DNA from: Mallotus nudiflorus
Taxonomy: Eukaryota > Streptophyta > Magnoliopsida > Malpighiales > Euphorbiaceae
Length of the DNA stretch: 64,000 nt
Direction of reading: 5' to 3'
NCBI GenBank assembly: GCA_947683625.1
Contig: CANTUR010000145.1
Location: forward strand, 5,101,501-5,165,500
In this document: positions 16,174 to 30,125 of the stretch, piece by piece
How the letters are laid out: each line of letters opens with the position of its first letter
Position numbering within the stretch: position 1 is the first letter of the stretch
Translations under genes and position numbers: made by a program
Notes under the pieces: model-generated
What the model was told of the DNA's origin: nothing
Database searches by the model: none
What the model saw: the letters and a program-made list of their open reading frames with translations, nothing else

Positions 16174-17515
16174 AGGAGGAGGCAAGCGTGTGTCGCTCCA
16201 CCGGTCATTGAGGCCGAGGATGATGAGTCCTTTTAAGATGAGGTTTAACCTTCTGAGCCCCCAGTTAGACACAGAGGTCGTGGCAGAGGTAGACCTCGAG
16301 GAGTGGCAGGTTACCGGAGGCAGAGAGAGATACAGGATGAGGAGCTTGTAGAACCTGAGTTTAAGGATGTTCCTGTACCTCCTATTGTTTAGCTTGTTCA
16401 ACCTGCCTATCAGCAGGGTATGTCTAACCTTGAGGCAGCTCTGTTTTATGCCAGAGTTGGCAGGATTGCTTTCGATGGGACTTTTGATCAGTTAGATTTT
16501 CTATATGCGATCGAGACTAGAACTCAGACTGCTCACACCGAGTACTAGTAGATTATGATAGTCGAGCTGTCTGTTGAGGGACTAGCCCTAGACTAGTTTA
16601 TTCAGATGATCCAGCCTTATATGATAACAATGATTTGGGCTCAGTTAAGAGAGCGGTTTATGAGGAGATTCTGTCCAGAGCCACTTCGTTTGAGTTATCA
16701 TCTTCGGTTGACCAATATTTCTCATGGTGATCGATCTTTAAAGGAGTATACCCGAGAGTTTCTCCAGCTGGGTAGATATACAGAGGATCTGATGCGAGAC
16801 CAATATTTCACAGTCATTACCTATGTCACCGTTTTAGGTTCTACATTTGCTGGTATGCCTACAGCGGGCCTTACTCTGGAGTCTATTATTGTGTTGGCCA
16901 AGGAGATTGAGCTGAGGCTAGTCAGGCAGGGAGCTATGCCTGATTATTACCAGCTAGGTGTTCAGTCGAGTGGATTGTAGGCTACTCCGTATTCGAGTTT
17001 TCATGTTGGTTCGAGTAGTCAGCAAAGAGGTCAGACTCAGCAGAGTCAAAGACAACAGTAGTGAGTGCATTGGAGCAGTAGACATGGCTGTGGAGGTCAG
17101 CGTAGACCTTTCAGATTTGGGTCAGATGCTTTGACCAGCAACAGTGGACGTAGTTCCATATAAGTTGCTAGTGTTTGCCAGACCTGCGGTAGAGTCCATC
17201 AGGGACCGTGTTACTTGACACCGCTGACATGCTTCAGATATGGGCAGATAGGACATTATGCCAGATCATGTCCTTACTCTGGGTATCAGTAGTCACAGAT
17301 TCCACGATTTCCACAACAGTCGATTGCTAGTGTTGCACCCATTCAATTTCAATTGCCTCCAGCCCAGCATCAGAGTTCCACTCAGCTTGTTCCCTAATAG
17401 GGTCATGGTAGAGGTGCCAGAGGTGTTGGCCAGTCTTCTACAAGCTAGCAAGGAGGTTGAGGACAGGCCTGAGTCTTCCATCTCAATCAGTAGGACGCTC
17501 AGGCATCTAATGTAG
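16174..17515 (+). pseudogene. gag: A2 gag (degenerate)
   Basis: Homologous to A1 gag along its length. The A1 initiator ATG is AGG here (16174-16176). A 124-codon open part (16606-16980) covers the retrotransposon gag core with REYTREFLQLGRYTEDL-like helices and LAKEIELRLVRQGAMPDYY. The zinc knuckle near 17228-17275 reads CFRYGQIGHYARSC, so its second cysteine is lost. Several stops interrupt the start (for example TAG in place of a Gln codon near 16548). Gag normally forms the virus-like particle and binds the genomic RNA; this copy could not. Confidence 0.85.
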
Positions 17516-20500
17516 TCATGGCAAGTATTGTTTCTGTTTGTTACCTGGATGCATAGGTTCTGTTTGATCCGGGTGCCACGCATTCATTCGTTTCTCCCAT
17601 TTTTGCTTTCAAGTCTTGTTGGCAAGCTTCGAGGATGGCTTTTCCTTTATCTATCACCACTCCTCTGAGCGATTCCTTGGACACCAATATTGTTCTTTCT
17701 GGTTGTCCAGTTCTCATAGGAGATAGAGAATTATCTGCTGATTTGATTTTTATTGGATGTGATGGAATTTGATGTTATTATGGGTATGGATTGGTTATCT
17801 CAGCACTATGCCGTGGTGGATTGTCGGAATAAAGAGGTGATTTTTAGAATTCCTGGTAAAGAAGAATTTAAGTTCGTGGGTGATAGGAGTTCATTACCTC
17901 ATAATCTTATTTCTGCTATTACAGCTAGGAAGCTGCTGAGGAAAGGTTGTCAGGGATATTTGGCATTAGTCAAGGATACTTCAGTGGAGAAGTTGTCACT
18001 CACAGATGTTCCTATTGCCTATGAGTTTTCTAATGTTTTTCCTGAGGAGTTGTCAGGTTTACCACCTCATAAAGAGATTGAGTTATGTATAGATGTGGTT
18101 CCAGGTACTACTCCAATATCTATGCCACCCTACAGAATGGCTGCTACAGAGTTGAAAGAGTTGAAGGAGCAATTGCAAGAGTTGTTAGATAAGGGTTTCA
18201 TCAGACCCAATGCTTCTCCTTGGAGTGCACCAGTCCTATTTGTAAAGAAGAAGGATGGTACCCTGAGACTATGCATTGACTATAGAGACCTGAATAAGAT
18301 GAAAATGAAGAACAAGTATCCTCTCCCGAGGATAGATGACTTGTTTGATTAGCTACAGGGTGCACAGTTCTTTTCTAAGATTGATTTGAGGTTGGGTTAT
18401 CATCAGCTACAGATCAGTGAAGCTGATGTTCCTAAAATAGCATTCCGTACTCGATATGGCCATTATGAGTTTTTGGTGATGTCTTTTGGTTTGACTAATG
18501 CACCAGCAGCTTTTATGGACCTGATGAATAGGGTATTCAGACCGTATGTGGATCAGTTTATGGTAGTCTTCATCGATGATATACTGGTATATTCGAGGAG
18601 TATGGAGGAGCATGTATATCACTTGAGGACTATACTACAAACATTGAGAGAACATCAACTTTATGCTAAATTCTCAAAGCATGATTTTTGGATGGAAAGT
18701 GTTTCTTTTCTTGGACACGTGGTGTCTAAAGACGATATCCAGGTTGATCCAAAGAAGATTGAGGTAGTGTCTAAGTGGCCTAGACCGACTTCTATTACTG
18801 AGATTCAGAGTTTTCTGGGTTTAGTCGGGTATTATAGGCAGTTTGTATAGGATTTTTCCAAAATTGCAGCCCCTATGACTTGCTTGAATCAGAAGAATGT
18901 TTGATTCGAGTGGTCAGAAGCTTGTGAGAATAGTTTCTAGTTATTGAAGGAGAAATTGACCACAGCTCCAGTGTTAGCTTTGCCTAATAGTGTAGACAAG
19001 TTCACAGTTTATTGTGATGCCTCTAGAGTTGGCCTTGGTTGTGTGTTGATGCAGAATGGTAGGGTGATAGCCTATACTTCGAGGCAGTTGAAGAAGCATG
19101 AGCAGAACTATCCTACACATGACCTAGAGACGGCTGCAGTGATCTTTGCTCTCAAGATCTGGAGACATTATCTGTACGGGGTGACTTGTGAGATTTTTAC
19201 TGATCACAAGAGCCTTAAGTACATTTTCCAACAGAGAGATCTGAAAATGAGGCAGAGGAGATGGTTGGAATTGTTGAAAGATTATGACTGTGAGATATTA
19301 TATCATCCAGGCAAGGCTAATGTGGTAGCAGATGCCTTGAGTAGAAAGTCCTCAGGCAGTCTTGCTCACATCAATGTAGAGAGGAGACCGTTGATCTAGG
19401 AATTGCATCTGTTAATGGATCAAGGTCTAATAATGAAGATTAGTAGGTCGGGTGGACTGCTAGCTCAATTTAAGGTGCGATATGTACTGAGGGATAGGAT
19501 TAAGGCAGCTCAGAGCTGAGATCCTATTCTAGAAGAGCTCGCAGAGAATGTTTGAGCAGGGAGGTTCACTGATTTCACACTTGATGATGATGGTGTGTTG
19601 TGGATCAATGGTAGATTATGTGTTCTTGATGTGGATGATTTAAGAGAAGAGATCCTAGTGGAAGCACATTTTACAGCCTATAGCGTACATCCGGGTGTCA
19701 CTAAGATGTACCACAGTATCAAAGATTTATGCTGGTGGGACGGACTAAAGAAGGATGTCGCTAATTATGTTGCTAAGTGCTTGACGTGTCAGCAAGTGAA
19801 AGCTGAACATCAGAAGCCTTCTAGGAAGCTTCAGCCTCTTCCTATTCCCGAGTGGAAGTGGGAAAGGATAACTATGGATTTTGTGGTTGGTTTACCTCAT
19901 TCTAAGGATGGATACGATTCCATCTAGGTGATTGTAGATAGGTTGATGAAGTCTACACATTTCTTACCTGTGAAAGCCACCTATTTTGTAGTTAGATTGG
20001 CGAAGCTGTATGTGAAGCATATTGTGTGCCTTCATGGAGTACCTGTATCCATTGTGTCAGACAGAGGTTTAGTACTTACCTCTCATTTTTAGCAGAAGTT
20101 GCAGGAAGCGATGGGCACTAGGTTGGATTTCAGTACTACTTTTCATCCTTAGATAGATGGTCAGTTTGAGAGGACGATCCAGACACTGGAAGACATGTTG
20201 AGGATGTGTGTCCTGGATTTGGGAGGTAGTTGGGATGATCATTTGCCACTTGTAGAGTTTGCATATAATAATAGCTACCATAGCAGCATTTGAATGGCAC
20301 CGTATGAGGCGTTGTATGGAAGGAAATGTAGATCCCCTCTGTGTTGGGATGAGATTGGGGAGAGAGCTTTGACTGGACCTAAGATAGTTCAGGATGCTGC
20401 AGAGAAAGTCGTTGTGATTAAGCACAGATTAGAGACTGCAGTTAGCAGGCAGAATAGCTATGCGAATCCTAGGAGCAGAGATGTGGAGTTTCAGGTTGGA

Positions 20501-20915
20501 GACTTTTTTTTTTGAAGGTGTTTCCGATTAAGGGTGTTATGAGATTTGGCAGGAAGGGTAAGTTAGCATAAAGATATATCGGACTGTTTGAGATTCTGGA
20601 GAGAGTTAGCACTGTTGCATATCGGTTGGCTTTGCCCCCGAGTATGTCTCAAGTGCATCCAGTATTTCATATCTCGATGCTGAGGAAGTATATCTCAGAC
20701 CCTTCACACGTGTTGCAGCCTGATAGCGTAGAAGTGAATGAAGACCTAACATTTGTGGAAGAACCTGTGGCGATCGTTGATTATCAAGTTCGACAGTTGT
20801 GATCAAAGCAGATTCCGATGGTCAAGGTTCTGTGGTGTAGCAACATAATTGAGAGCATATGTGGGAGACTGATGCTGAGATGCGAGCTTCTTACCCGTAT
20901 CTCTTTCCTTCTTGA
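17516..20915 (+). pseudogene. pol: A2 pol: protease, RT, RNase H, integrase, chromodomain (degenerate)
   Basis: Domains in order: protease with DPGATHSF (near 17569) and IMGMDWLSQHY; RT (about 18130-18850) with KKKDGTLRLCIDYRDL and the catalytic FIDDILVYS; RNase H (18990-19390) with YCDAS, TDHKSLKYIF and ADALSRK; integrase zinc finger with CLTCQQVKAEH (19640-19800) and core with MDFVVGLPHSKDG; GPY/F-type region near 20580; chromodomain-like tail to TGA 20913-20915. At least ten stops break it, many at former Gln (CAG) or Arg (CGA) codons. A run of T near 20505-20515 shifts the frame before the chromodomain. Confidence 0.9.
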
Positions 20916-20958
20916 TCTTGTAATTATTCTTTTCTGGAATTCGGGGACAAATTCTTAT

Positions 20959-20970
20959 AAGGGGGGAAGA
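20959..20970 (+). promoter_or_regulatory. A2 polypurine tract
   Basis: AAGGGGGGAAGA directly before the 3' LTR, identical to the A1 tract. It is the expected plus-strand primer site. Confidence 0.85.
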
Positions 20971-20971
20971 C

Positions 20972-21247
20972 TGTAATATCCCGAGTTTTTAAATAATTTT
21001 AAACTGCATTGGGATATGCAGTGTTAATAATTTTTATACATATTTATGAAATTTTATGAGTTTGATATTTATTAAAGCTAATTTTTAATTATTTTATATT
21101 ATTTTAAGTTCTTTACGTAAAATTTTCCCGAGAATGTTATTTTTTGGGAAATTAAAATGTAAATAATTTAATATTAATTATTTTAAATAGTTTTATGAAA
21201 TTGCATGAGTCCATGCATTATTTTAATTGTCGTATTAAAATATATAC

Positions 21248-21304
<57 letters not shown>

Positions 21305-21477
21305 TTTAATAAATTAGGGTTTATTTTTAATTAAACCTATATTATATAGTGTGTTTTAATAAATTAATGTGTTTTATATAAATATATGTATATAATATTA
21401 GGTTGATATTTCTATATATATGTGGTGTACAATTATTTTGAATATAATATTATATATTATTATAATTAAAGTTAAAG

Positions 21478-21536
<59 letters not shown>

Positions 21537-24283
21537 AAAAGTAGAAGTTTGTCAAATTTATGAATTTTGCCATCCACTTTCCCTTCAAGCTCCCGATCAC
21601 CTCCCTTACCATCACCGTCGCTGCCAAGCTCCACCCTTACTGTCGGTGTGCCTCTTGGCTTGCCACCACCACCTCCAGCCTTTCCCAACACCTAAAGCCT
21701 CCATTTCCAGCGTGTTTGGTTGGATTTTTATAAGAGAAGCTGAAATTCATCTCACCGTCGATCAAGTCGATTTCGGCCACCAAACTCAATGCCATCGATC
21801 TCTATCTTGTCCTTGAGCTCCAGTGAGTGTGATTCCAAGCTTTGTTTCACTTAAAATGGTATAGATTTCTCTAGGTTTTGATTTTCCATTTTCGGCCTGT
21901 TAGGGTTTCAAATTTTTTTGAGTTTCAATTTAAATGATTCAAGTAAACTCCCTTCACAAAATTTGATCCTAGTAGCTTAATCTACACTCTGGAATTTTTG
22001 GGAATTTTTTTGATTTTTGTGAATTTTTTATTATTTTATTAATATTTTCTAATTTTCGAAAATTAATTAATTAAATTATGAAATTGTATTTTATGGTATT
22101 TATAGGTGTTGAAATGCATTTTAGAAATTTATTTGTAATTTTTGTGAATTTTATATATTTATTTTGAATTTATTTAGTTTATGTAATTTTTTGAAAAAAT
22201 TAGGTTAATTATGTGTTTCATTGAAATTAATTGGTTAATTGAGTATATTTATTGATATTATTGAATTATATGTTAAGAAAATTAATTTTGAGTAATTATA
22301 CTATTTTTGGTGAATTTTTGATTAATTTTAGTGAATTTACGAAATTAGGGGTATTTTGGTAATTTGACACTAAATTGGCTAAAACTATAATTAAATTGGT
22401 TTTACTAGTTATTTAAGGTATAAAAATTATTTCTACAAATTTTTTGGTATTTTTAACTAATTAAAACTATTTTTCGTAAATTATTTTCAAATTATATATA
22501 TAATATACGATTTTTCTAAATAAATGAGTTTTTATCGATTTTTAGTAAGTTTTAGGGTTAATTATGTAATTTGGATTTGTAAAATGTATTTTTAGTATTA
22601 AAGGGCATTTTCGGTATTTGTGTAATTATTATGTGGATTATGAACCTCAGTCGGTGAATTGTAGTTTGGAGTCCGACCGAGGGATTGTGAATTGTGTTAT
22701 ATAGAAGTGTGTTTCTTTGCAGGGCCGGCTCTACTCTTTGAGTAGAGAGACGTTCGTTTTACAAAGGAGGTTCTGCCGGATTTTCGGTAGAATTCTTGTA
22801 AAATGTGATGTCCAGTCGAATTCCCATTCTAATTCTGTGTCTAGTATTCTACATCGAGTTTCTAGAAATTTCTACTAGATTTATTCTGATTTTCTGCTAT
22901 CATTTGTTTGTTTAGTTGCGCCGAGACCGAGGCCTAGTGGACCAGGCCCGTCAGATCCATCTCGAGGAGCGCAATAACAGTGAGTTGTTATTTTATATAT
23001 ATATGTTTTAGGGTGCATGTTTTAGAAATGTATTGTTTATTTTAATAAAATATGCATAAATGATTTAATTATTACTTAGGTTTATTTTTGGTATATTTTG
23101 ATATTTTTTATATGCATGTTTTGATTAAACATTTATACTTAAAATGTTTTTAAATATATTTCTAGTTTATTTTGCAATTATATTGGATTTATTTGACGTA
23201 TATATACTCGAAATATACCTGGTTTACTTTTGGTATATTTCTAGTATATATATATATATATGGTTTATGTTGCTATTCTATTGAAATTCATGCATCATTT
23301 ATTTATGAATGTATGTTTTATATATTAATGAAGGATATCAATAGAACGTGCTACCTAGTGGGCAGCACTAGGACCAAGTACGTACCGGTACGCTGATAGC
23401 ATTTAGGCTTCATTACTAACCTATTTGTGGATATTGATCGGATTGATTTAATTTTATGTGTGATATGATTTGAGAGTGTGATTGCTGGAGCTCGGTTGAC
23501 CAAGTGTCTCGGGGCCAATCACACTGACAGTCAGACTATTGGAGCTCGATTGACTTAGTGTCTCAGGGCTAGTCTATTGTCCAAATGGAACAAGTGAATA
23601 TATTTGGAATAAGTAAGCCTGTATGGCTAGATTATTATCTAACACTGTTTGAGGTTGTGATTTTCTAGGGTTCCATTTGATCCTTCATAAACAGTGATTT
23701 TTCATAGAAAATATATAAAATGATTTTGCTGCATCTGTGTGTATTTGCTTGTATATATATTTATTATATATACTATTGACTGTGTGCATTGTCATTTAGT
23801 ATGCATGTATATATATTATAAAAATTCACTCAGTGAGGTCTGACTCCCCTCCATTGACTATTTTTCAGGAGAGTCATCGTCTTCAGACCTCAGTAGCATA
23901 CCCATATGCCGGATTTCTTCCGCCCCGGCTTCACTATGTAAACTACCTATCTGAGCTTTATTTTATATTCTAGACACTGCAGTAGTTGTAAAAAAATGTG
24001 GGGTTTATGTATTATATTTGTGTGAGTTATGTATTTCAAATATTTGAACTAGAATTTGTATTAAAAGTTTATTTATATATGAGATGAGTTGTTCGATTTA
24101 ATTTCTTTTGGTGGATTATTATTTCAATATTTATGATTGTATTTCAGCTGCAGAATACTTTATTTATGCTATTATTATTATTATTGCATGTTTTATTTTA
24201 TTTTAACGCTTGCTACGGGTTCCGGATTTGAAAAAATTCCCATTCCCTAGCGCCGGTCATGGCCCCTGTTTTAGGTCGTGATA
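20972..24283 (+). repeat. A2 3' LTR
   Basis: A 3.31 kb partner of 12608-15975 with the same module order and the family start TGTAATATCCCG. Its last bases are GTCGTGATA, one C-to-T change from the usual terminus. It keeps TTTTTCAG at the last acceptor position, where the 5' LTR has lost it. Confidence 0.92.
21255..21530 (+). repeat. Two (TA)n tracts in A2 3' LTR
   Basis: TA runs at about 21255-21298 and 21479-21530, separated by ordinary LTR sequence. They correspond to 12896-12918 and 13090-13215 of the 5' LTR, and the length differences go in opposite directions. Confidence 0.85.
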
Positions 24284-24288
24284 AGTTC

Positions 24289-25343
24289 ACAGGTATTCTT
24301 CTCAACTGATCGATCTTCTTTTACTCTATGCAATAGCTATCACATGTAATTATGCCTCCTTGAAGGTGGATGGAAGTATCTTAGAAATCACTCTTTAAAC
24401 TCCCATCATGTCATAGTAATCATATAAAGCTAATTTGACTACATGCACCAATCTTATACTGCAGTCAAAACTAACAACTTCACTATTAAAAGTACAAAAG
24501 TGTTGCGTCTGCATTAAACATCTACTGATTCCTTTATCAAACCATATTAAAAATAATTTTTATGCTTAGTTATGTATTACCAAGTCCTCATTAACCCTAG
24601 TTATCCTAGCCACAAATGCTGCAAGTTCGAGTTCAAAGGCTGTTTATACCTCTTATAATAACTACTTTGGCCTTTGAGTTATAGTTGCCTTTGACTACCC
24701 TTATACTAGATAGGTGTAGTAGGGGCTGAAACTAGAACAACAACTTCAACTTAAAAGGACTGCTTATCAATATTTATTATCTCTGTGGTAAAAGTAGTTG
24801 GCGTTCACCTCATTAAAAAGACATGAAAATCAATAAGATTCAAAACATGGAATATACGCAAAATTGACATATCTTGAGCTCTTTGTTGAAATAGAGGTCA
24901 TATTTGCGATATGACTAGGTATTGGCATTGCACCCTATGGAACTCTTAATGCATAGGTAGCATCATCAAAATCCTGAGCCACAAGCTCCTCGTTAAGTTG
25001 TTCCCACTATCTAGACAACCACCTGGCCCTCTAAATTCACCTTTTACCCTATGCCTAACTGGCTACACACATGGTAGAACCTTATCTTGAAAAGACTTTC
25101 CGTCATCAGTCTCATTGATTGATAGAGCTACCCATGCTTGCCACATACAGAAAAGAGCAAAAGCAAAACATATAATTCAGACAATCACAACCAATAAACA
25201 TACAATAAATAAACACCCTAACGGTTACGTAAAAAACTAAAACAAGAAAGACTTATCAAAGACATAGTAAAACCTAATTTTGTTATGGTAGTTTCAAAGA
25301 AAACTCAACTCAACTAACCTAGGTCCACAACACTAAAACTTAG
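24289..25343 (-). pseudogene. gag: Element B gag and leader remnant, with probable internal loss
   Basis: This lies between the A2 insertion and B's primer site, where minus-strand gag is expected. I could not read a clear gag core or zinc knuckle. From primer site to the LGMDWL-type protease motif B has about 1.2 kb, against 1.8 kb in A1, so roughly 0.5 kb appears to be missing. Position rather than sequence identity supports the call. Confidence 0.45.
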
Positions 25344-25355
25344 GCTCTAATACCA
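25344..25355 (-). promoter_or_regulatory. Element B primer-binding site (tRNA-iMet type)
   Basis: On the minus strand TGGTATTAGAGC, one change from the A1 site TGGTATCAGAGC, placed just inside the 5' LTR that starts at 25360. It fixes B's orientation. Confidence 0.8.
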
Positions 25356-25359
25356 ACTT

Positions 25360-25467
25360 TGTCATGATGCAAACCAGGGAGTTATGACTGGCACTAGGAA
25401 ATGAGAATTCTTTCGAATTCGAAACCCGTAACAATTCTTAAAAATAAAAACATGCAGAAAATATAAT
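25360..25467 (-). repeat. Element B 5' LTR, first piece
   Basis: About 108 bases starting TGTCATGATGC that match 6168-6278 of the 3' LTR. It is cut by the solo LTR at ATAAT (25463-25467) and resumes at 40226. Confidence 0.85.
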
Positions 25468-28433
25468 TGTCACGACCCAAAACAGGGGCCATGACCGGCG
25501 CTAGGGAACAGGAATTCTTTCGAATCTGAAACCCGTAGCAAGCCTAAAAATAAAATAAACATACAATAATAATAATTACAATATCAAATGTAGCAGAAAT
25601 AAAAATCATAAATATAATAATAACATTTCCATCAACTGGATTTAAATCAAATCTCATCTCATATATAAAAATCTTTGAATACAAATCCAGTTTCAAATAT
25701 AATACAATATCTCACATAAATAAAATACATAAAATCCCATAATTAATTTACAACTACTGCAGTGTCTAGATTATAAAAATAAGACTCAAGTAAGCAGTTT
25801 ACATAAAGAAGCCGGGGCGGAAGAAATCTGGCGTACAGGCCTGCTACTGAGGTCTGAAGATGTTGACTCTCCTGAAAAATTATCGACGGAGGGGAGTCAG
25901 ACCTCACTGAGTGAATTACTATAATATATATACATGCACACTAAATGACAATGCATACAATCACAGTATATATCTAATATGTATATATACAGGCAAATAC
26001 ACACAGATGCTGTAAAATCATTTTATATATATTTCACTAAAAATCATCGTTTATGAAGGATCAAATAGAACCCTAGAATATCGCAACCTCGGAAACAGTG
26101 TTAGATAACACTCTAGCCATACAGGCTCACTTGATCCAAATATATCCACTTAATCCATTTAGACAGTAGATTGGCCCCGAGACACTAAGTCAACCGAGCT
26201 CCAGCAGTCTAACTGTCAGTGTGATTGGCCCCGAGACACTTGGTCAACCGAGCTCCAGCAATCACACCTCCAAACCATATCTCACACATCAAATAATCAT
26301 ATCCCATCAATATCCACAAATGGTTAGTAATATAGCCTAAATGCTATAGGCGTACCGATACGTACTCGGTCCTAGTGCTGCCCACTAGGTAGCACGTTCT
26401 ATTGATATCCTTCATTAATAAATATAAAACATTCATTCACAAATAAATGATGCATGAATTTAAATAAAATAACAATATAAACCATATATATACTGGAAAT
26501 ATACCAAAAGTAAACCAAGTATATTTCGAGTGTATATATATCAAATGAATCCAATCAAATTATAAATTAAGCTAGAAATATATTTAAAAACATTTTAAAT
26601 ATAATTTATTAACAAAACATGCATAATTTAATATATACCAAAAATAAACCAAAATAAACTAAATATAAACATAAGAAATAATCAAATTATTTATGCATAT
26701 TTAATCCAAATAAAACATGCATTTCTAAATCATGCATCCTAAGTATATATATATAAAATAGCAACTCACCCTAGTGCGCTCCACGAGACGGGTCCGACGG
26801 GCCTGGTCCACTAGCCCTTGGTCTCGGCGCAACTAAACAAGCAATAAATAATAGACATCAGAATAAACCTAACAGAAATCCTAGAATTCGATCTAGAGTA
26901 TTAAATACAGAAACAGAATTAGGGTTCGACCGGATATCACGTTTTACGAGAATTCTACCAAAAATTCGACAGAACCTCCCCTGTAAAATGGACATCTCTC
27001 TACTCAAAAGAGTAGAGCCGACCCTGCAAGGAAATACACTTCAAAAAACAAACACCACATCTCATTCACAACCCCTCAGTCGGACTCCAGACTACAATCT
27101 ACCGATCGGGGTCCACAAACACAGAACAATTTCAGAAATATAAAAAATATCCTTATAACATAAAAATTCATTTTATAAGTAGAAATTACATAATTAACCT
27201 TAAAACACAGTAAAAACCGATAAAAACTCATTTTATTAGAAAAACTGTATTTTATATATATAATTGAAAATAATTCACGAAAAATAGTTTTAATTAGTTA
27301 AAAATACTAAATAATTTGTAGAAATCATTTTTATACCTTAAATAATTATTAAAACCAATTAAATTACATTTTTAGCCAATTTAGGGTAAAATTACCAAAA
27401 TACCCCTATATATATAAATATACTATAATTACTTCAAAAATTCACCAAAAATTATACAATTATCCAAAATTAATTTTCTCAACATATTTATCAATAATAT
27501 TAATAATTAAACTCAATTAACCAATTAAATTCAATTAAAAACATAATTAACCCTAATTTCCCAAATTACATAAACTTCAATAATTCAAAATAAATACTTA
27601 GAAATTCATAAAAATTCCAAATAAATTCGTATAATTCATTTCAACACCTAATTTAACCATAAATTAATTTATTTAATTAATTTCCGAAAATTAGAAAATA
27701 ATATTAAAATATTCAAAAATACCCAAAAATCCAAACAATCTCCAAAAATTCTACAAAAATTCATACATGTAGAATAAGCTACTAGGATCAACATTTTTAA
27801 AGGGATTTTTCATGAATCAATCAATTCGAAGCTCAAAAAAATTGAAAACCCTAATATGGCCGAATTCAAAAAATCAAAACCTAAGCAAATCTAGACCATT
27901 TAAGCTCAAACCAAAGCTAGAATCACACTCACCGGAGCTCAAGGAGAAGAAAGAGACCGGCGGTGTCGAAAATGGTGGCCGGAATCGTCGTGATCGACGG
28001 TGAAGAAGAATTCGGCTTCTTCGGCCAAAACCGACCTCCAGACGTCGGAATCCGCTGCTACAGACGGCGAGGAAGGCTGGAGAAGGTGGTGGCACACCGG
28101 ACGGCACACCAACGGCAAGGGAACGGGACGGCAGCGACCGGAAGGGCGAGGGAAACGGTTGGGGAAGAAGGAGATAGTCAGAGGGCAAAATGGTAATTTT
28201 CCAAAAGTTTTGATTTTTGATGTATTATATGTATATATATATACTTTATATTATATAATAAAATAATATTAAATTACACACATTAAATATACACCACACA
28301 CATAAAAATTTAATATTTCAACATTTAATATTAATTAAAAACAATTAAATAACAATTAAATAAATAAACAATCAATAAAATATTAGGGTAATATTAAACC
28401 CTAATTAAATAAATAATTACACACATAGGCTTT
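25468..28433 (-). mobile_element. Solo LTR 1, main piece (Tekay A family)
   Basis: Starts TGTCACGACCC (reverse complement of the family 3' terminus) and covers LTR positions from the end down to about 267. The remaining 266 bases lie at 39955-40220, beyond A1. The whole LTR (about 3.23 kb) is flanked by a perfect ATAAT duplication at 25463-25467 and 40221-40225, with no internal region. It is therefore a solo LTR left by recombination between the LTRs of a former element. It keeps all family modules, including GTGAGT before the GC-rich island (rc, near 27930), and has a short TATATATATAC near 28230 where A2 has its TA microsatellite. Confidence 0.93.
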
Positions 28434-28969
28434 TGTAATATCCCGTGTTTTTAAAATATTTTTACACTGTACCGGGATATGCAGTGTTAATAATTTTTGT
28501 ATATTATATGATATTTTTATGAGTTGTTATGTATTTAAAACTTATTTTAATTATTGTGTATTATTTACAGTGTTTTACGTAAAATTTTTCCGGGACTTGC
28601 ATTTTCGGGGAAATTTTCACGTAAACAATGTATTATTAATTATTTTAAATGTATTTTCAGACTTGCATGAACTCATGCGTATTTTTAAATGACTAAATAA
28701 AACCTATGTGTATATATTTATTTAATTAGGGTTTAATATATATTACCCTAATATTTTATTAATTATTTATTAAATTATTGTTATTTAATTATCTTTATTT
28801 ATTAATAAATTATTAATATATTAAATTATTGTGTGGGTGTGATTTTTTTAATATTTTAATTAAAATTATTTTTTATTATTTTTCTTTTTTTTTCTTTTTC
28901 TTTTTCTTTTCTTTTTCTTTCCTTTATTTTTTTTTTTCTTCTTCTTCTTCTTTTTTTTCTTCTTCTTCC

Positions 28970-29200
28970 TGAGCGCCCGACCACCACCCCTTACCGTCTG
29001 CAACTTTCGATTTTCGCCCATCGGTGTGCCGCCTGGAGCTCCACCTTCCTCAGCCAGCCACTCCGCCGCCTTCAGCTCCCTTCTCCGGCGCCGGCAGCTC
29101 CTTTTTCTTCCTTTGGCCGAAACTTCTTCCCTTTGCCGTCGATGACGATTTCGGCCACCATTTTTGACACCGCCGGTCTCTTTCTTCCCCTTGAGCTCCG
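28970..29200 (+). other. GC-rich, exon-like island in A1 5' LTR
   Basis: A sharply GC-rich island follows the pyrimidine tract and ends at CTCCG before GTTAGT (29201-29206). In E, A2 5', and both solo LTRs the same place reads CGGTGAGT, a consensus plant 5' splice site. One frame gives a Pro-rich peptide with GVPPGAPPS-like text that recurs in other copies, but lengths and frames vary, so I read it as a non-coding leader exon. Capture of a host 5' UTR would be another explanation. Exon status is inference. Confidence 0.45.
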
Positions 29201-30125
29201 GTTAGTGTGATTCTAGCTTTGGTTTGAGCTAAAATGGTTTAGATTTGCTTAGGTTTCAATTTTTTGCGTTCGGCCACATTAGGGTTTTTGATTTTTTTGA
29301 GCTTCGAATTGATTGATTCATGAAAACTCCCTTCACAAATGTTGTTCCTAGTAGCTCAATCTACATGTATGAATTTTTTTGGAATTTTTGGAGATTTTTT
29401 GGATTTTTGGGTATTTTTGAATATTTTAATATTATTTTCTAATTTTCGGAAATTAATTATTTAAATTATGAAATTGGAGTTTATGGTTAAATTAGGTGTT
29501 TAAATGAATTATAGGAATTTATTTGGAATTTTTATGAATTTCTAAGTATTTATTTTGAATTATTGAAGTTTATGGAATTTTGGAAAAATTAGGTTAAATG
29601 TGTTTTTATTTGAATTTAATTGGTTAATTGAGTTTAATTATTAATATTATTGATAAATATGTTGAGAAAATTAATTTTGGATAATTGTATAATTTTTGGT
29701 GAATTTTTGAAGTAATTTAAGTATATTTATATATATAGGGGTATTTTGGTAATTTTACACAAAATTGTCTAAAAATGTAATTTAATTGGTTTTAATAGTT
29801 ATTTAAGGTATAAAAATGATTTCTACAAATTATTTGGTATTTTTAACTAATTAGAACTATTTTTCGTGAATTATTTTCAATTATATATATAATATACGGT
29901 TTTTCTAATAAAATGAGTTTTTATCGGTTTTTATAGTGTTTAAAGGTTAATTATGTAATTTCTACTTATAAAATGAATTTCTATGTTGTAAGGATATTTT
30001 TGGTATTTTCAAAATTATTCTGTGTTTGTGGACCTCGGTCGGTGGACTGTAGTTTGGAGTCCGACTGTGGGATTTTGATTGTGGATTTGTGTTGAGCCTA
30101 TTTTTCGAAGTGTATTTCCTTGCAG

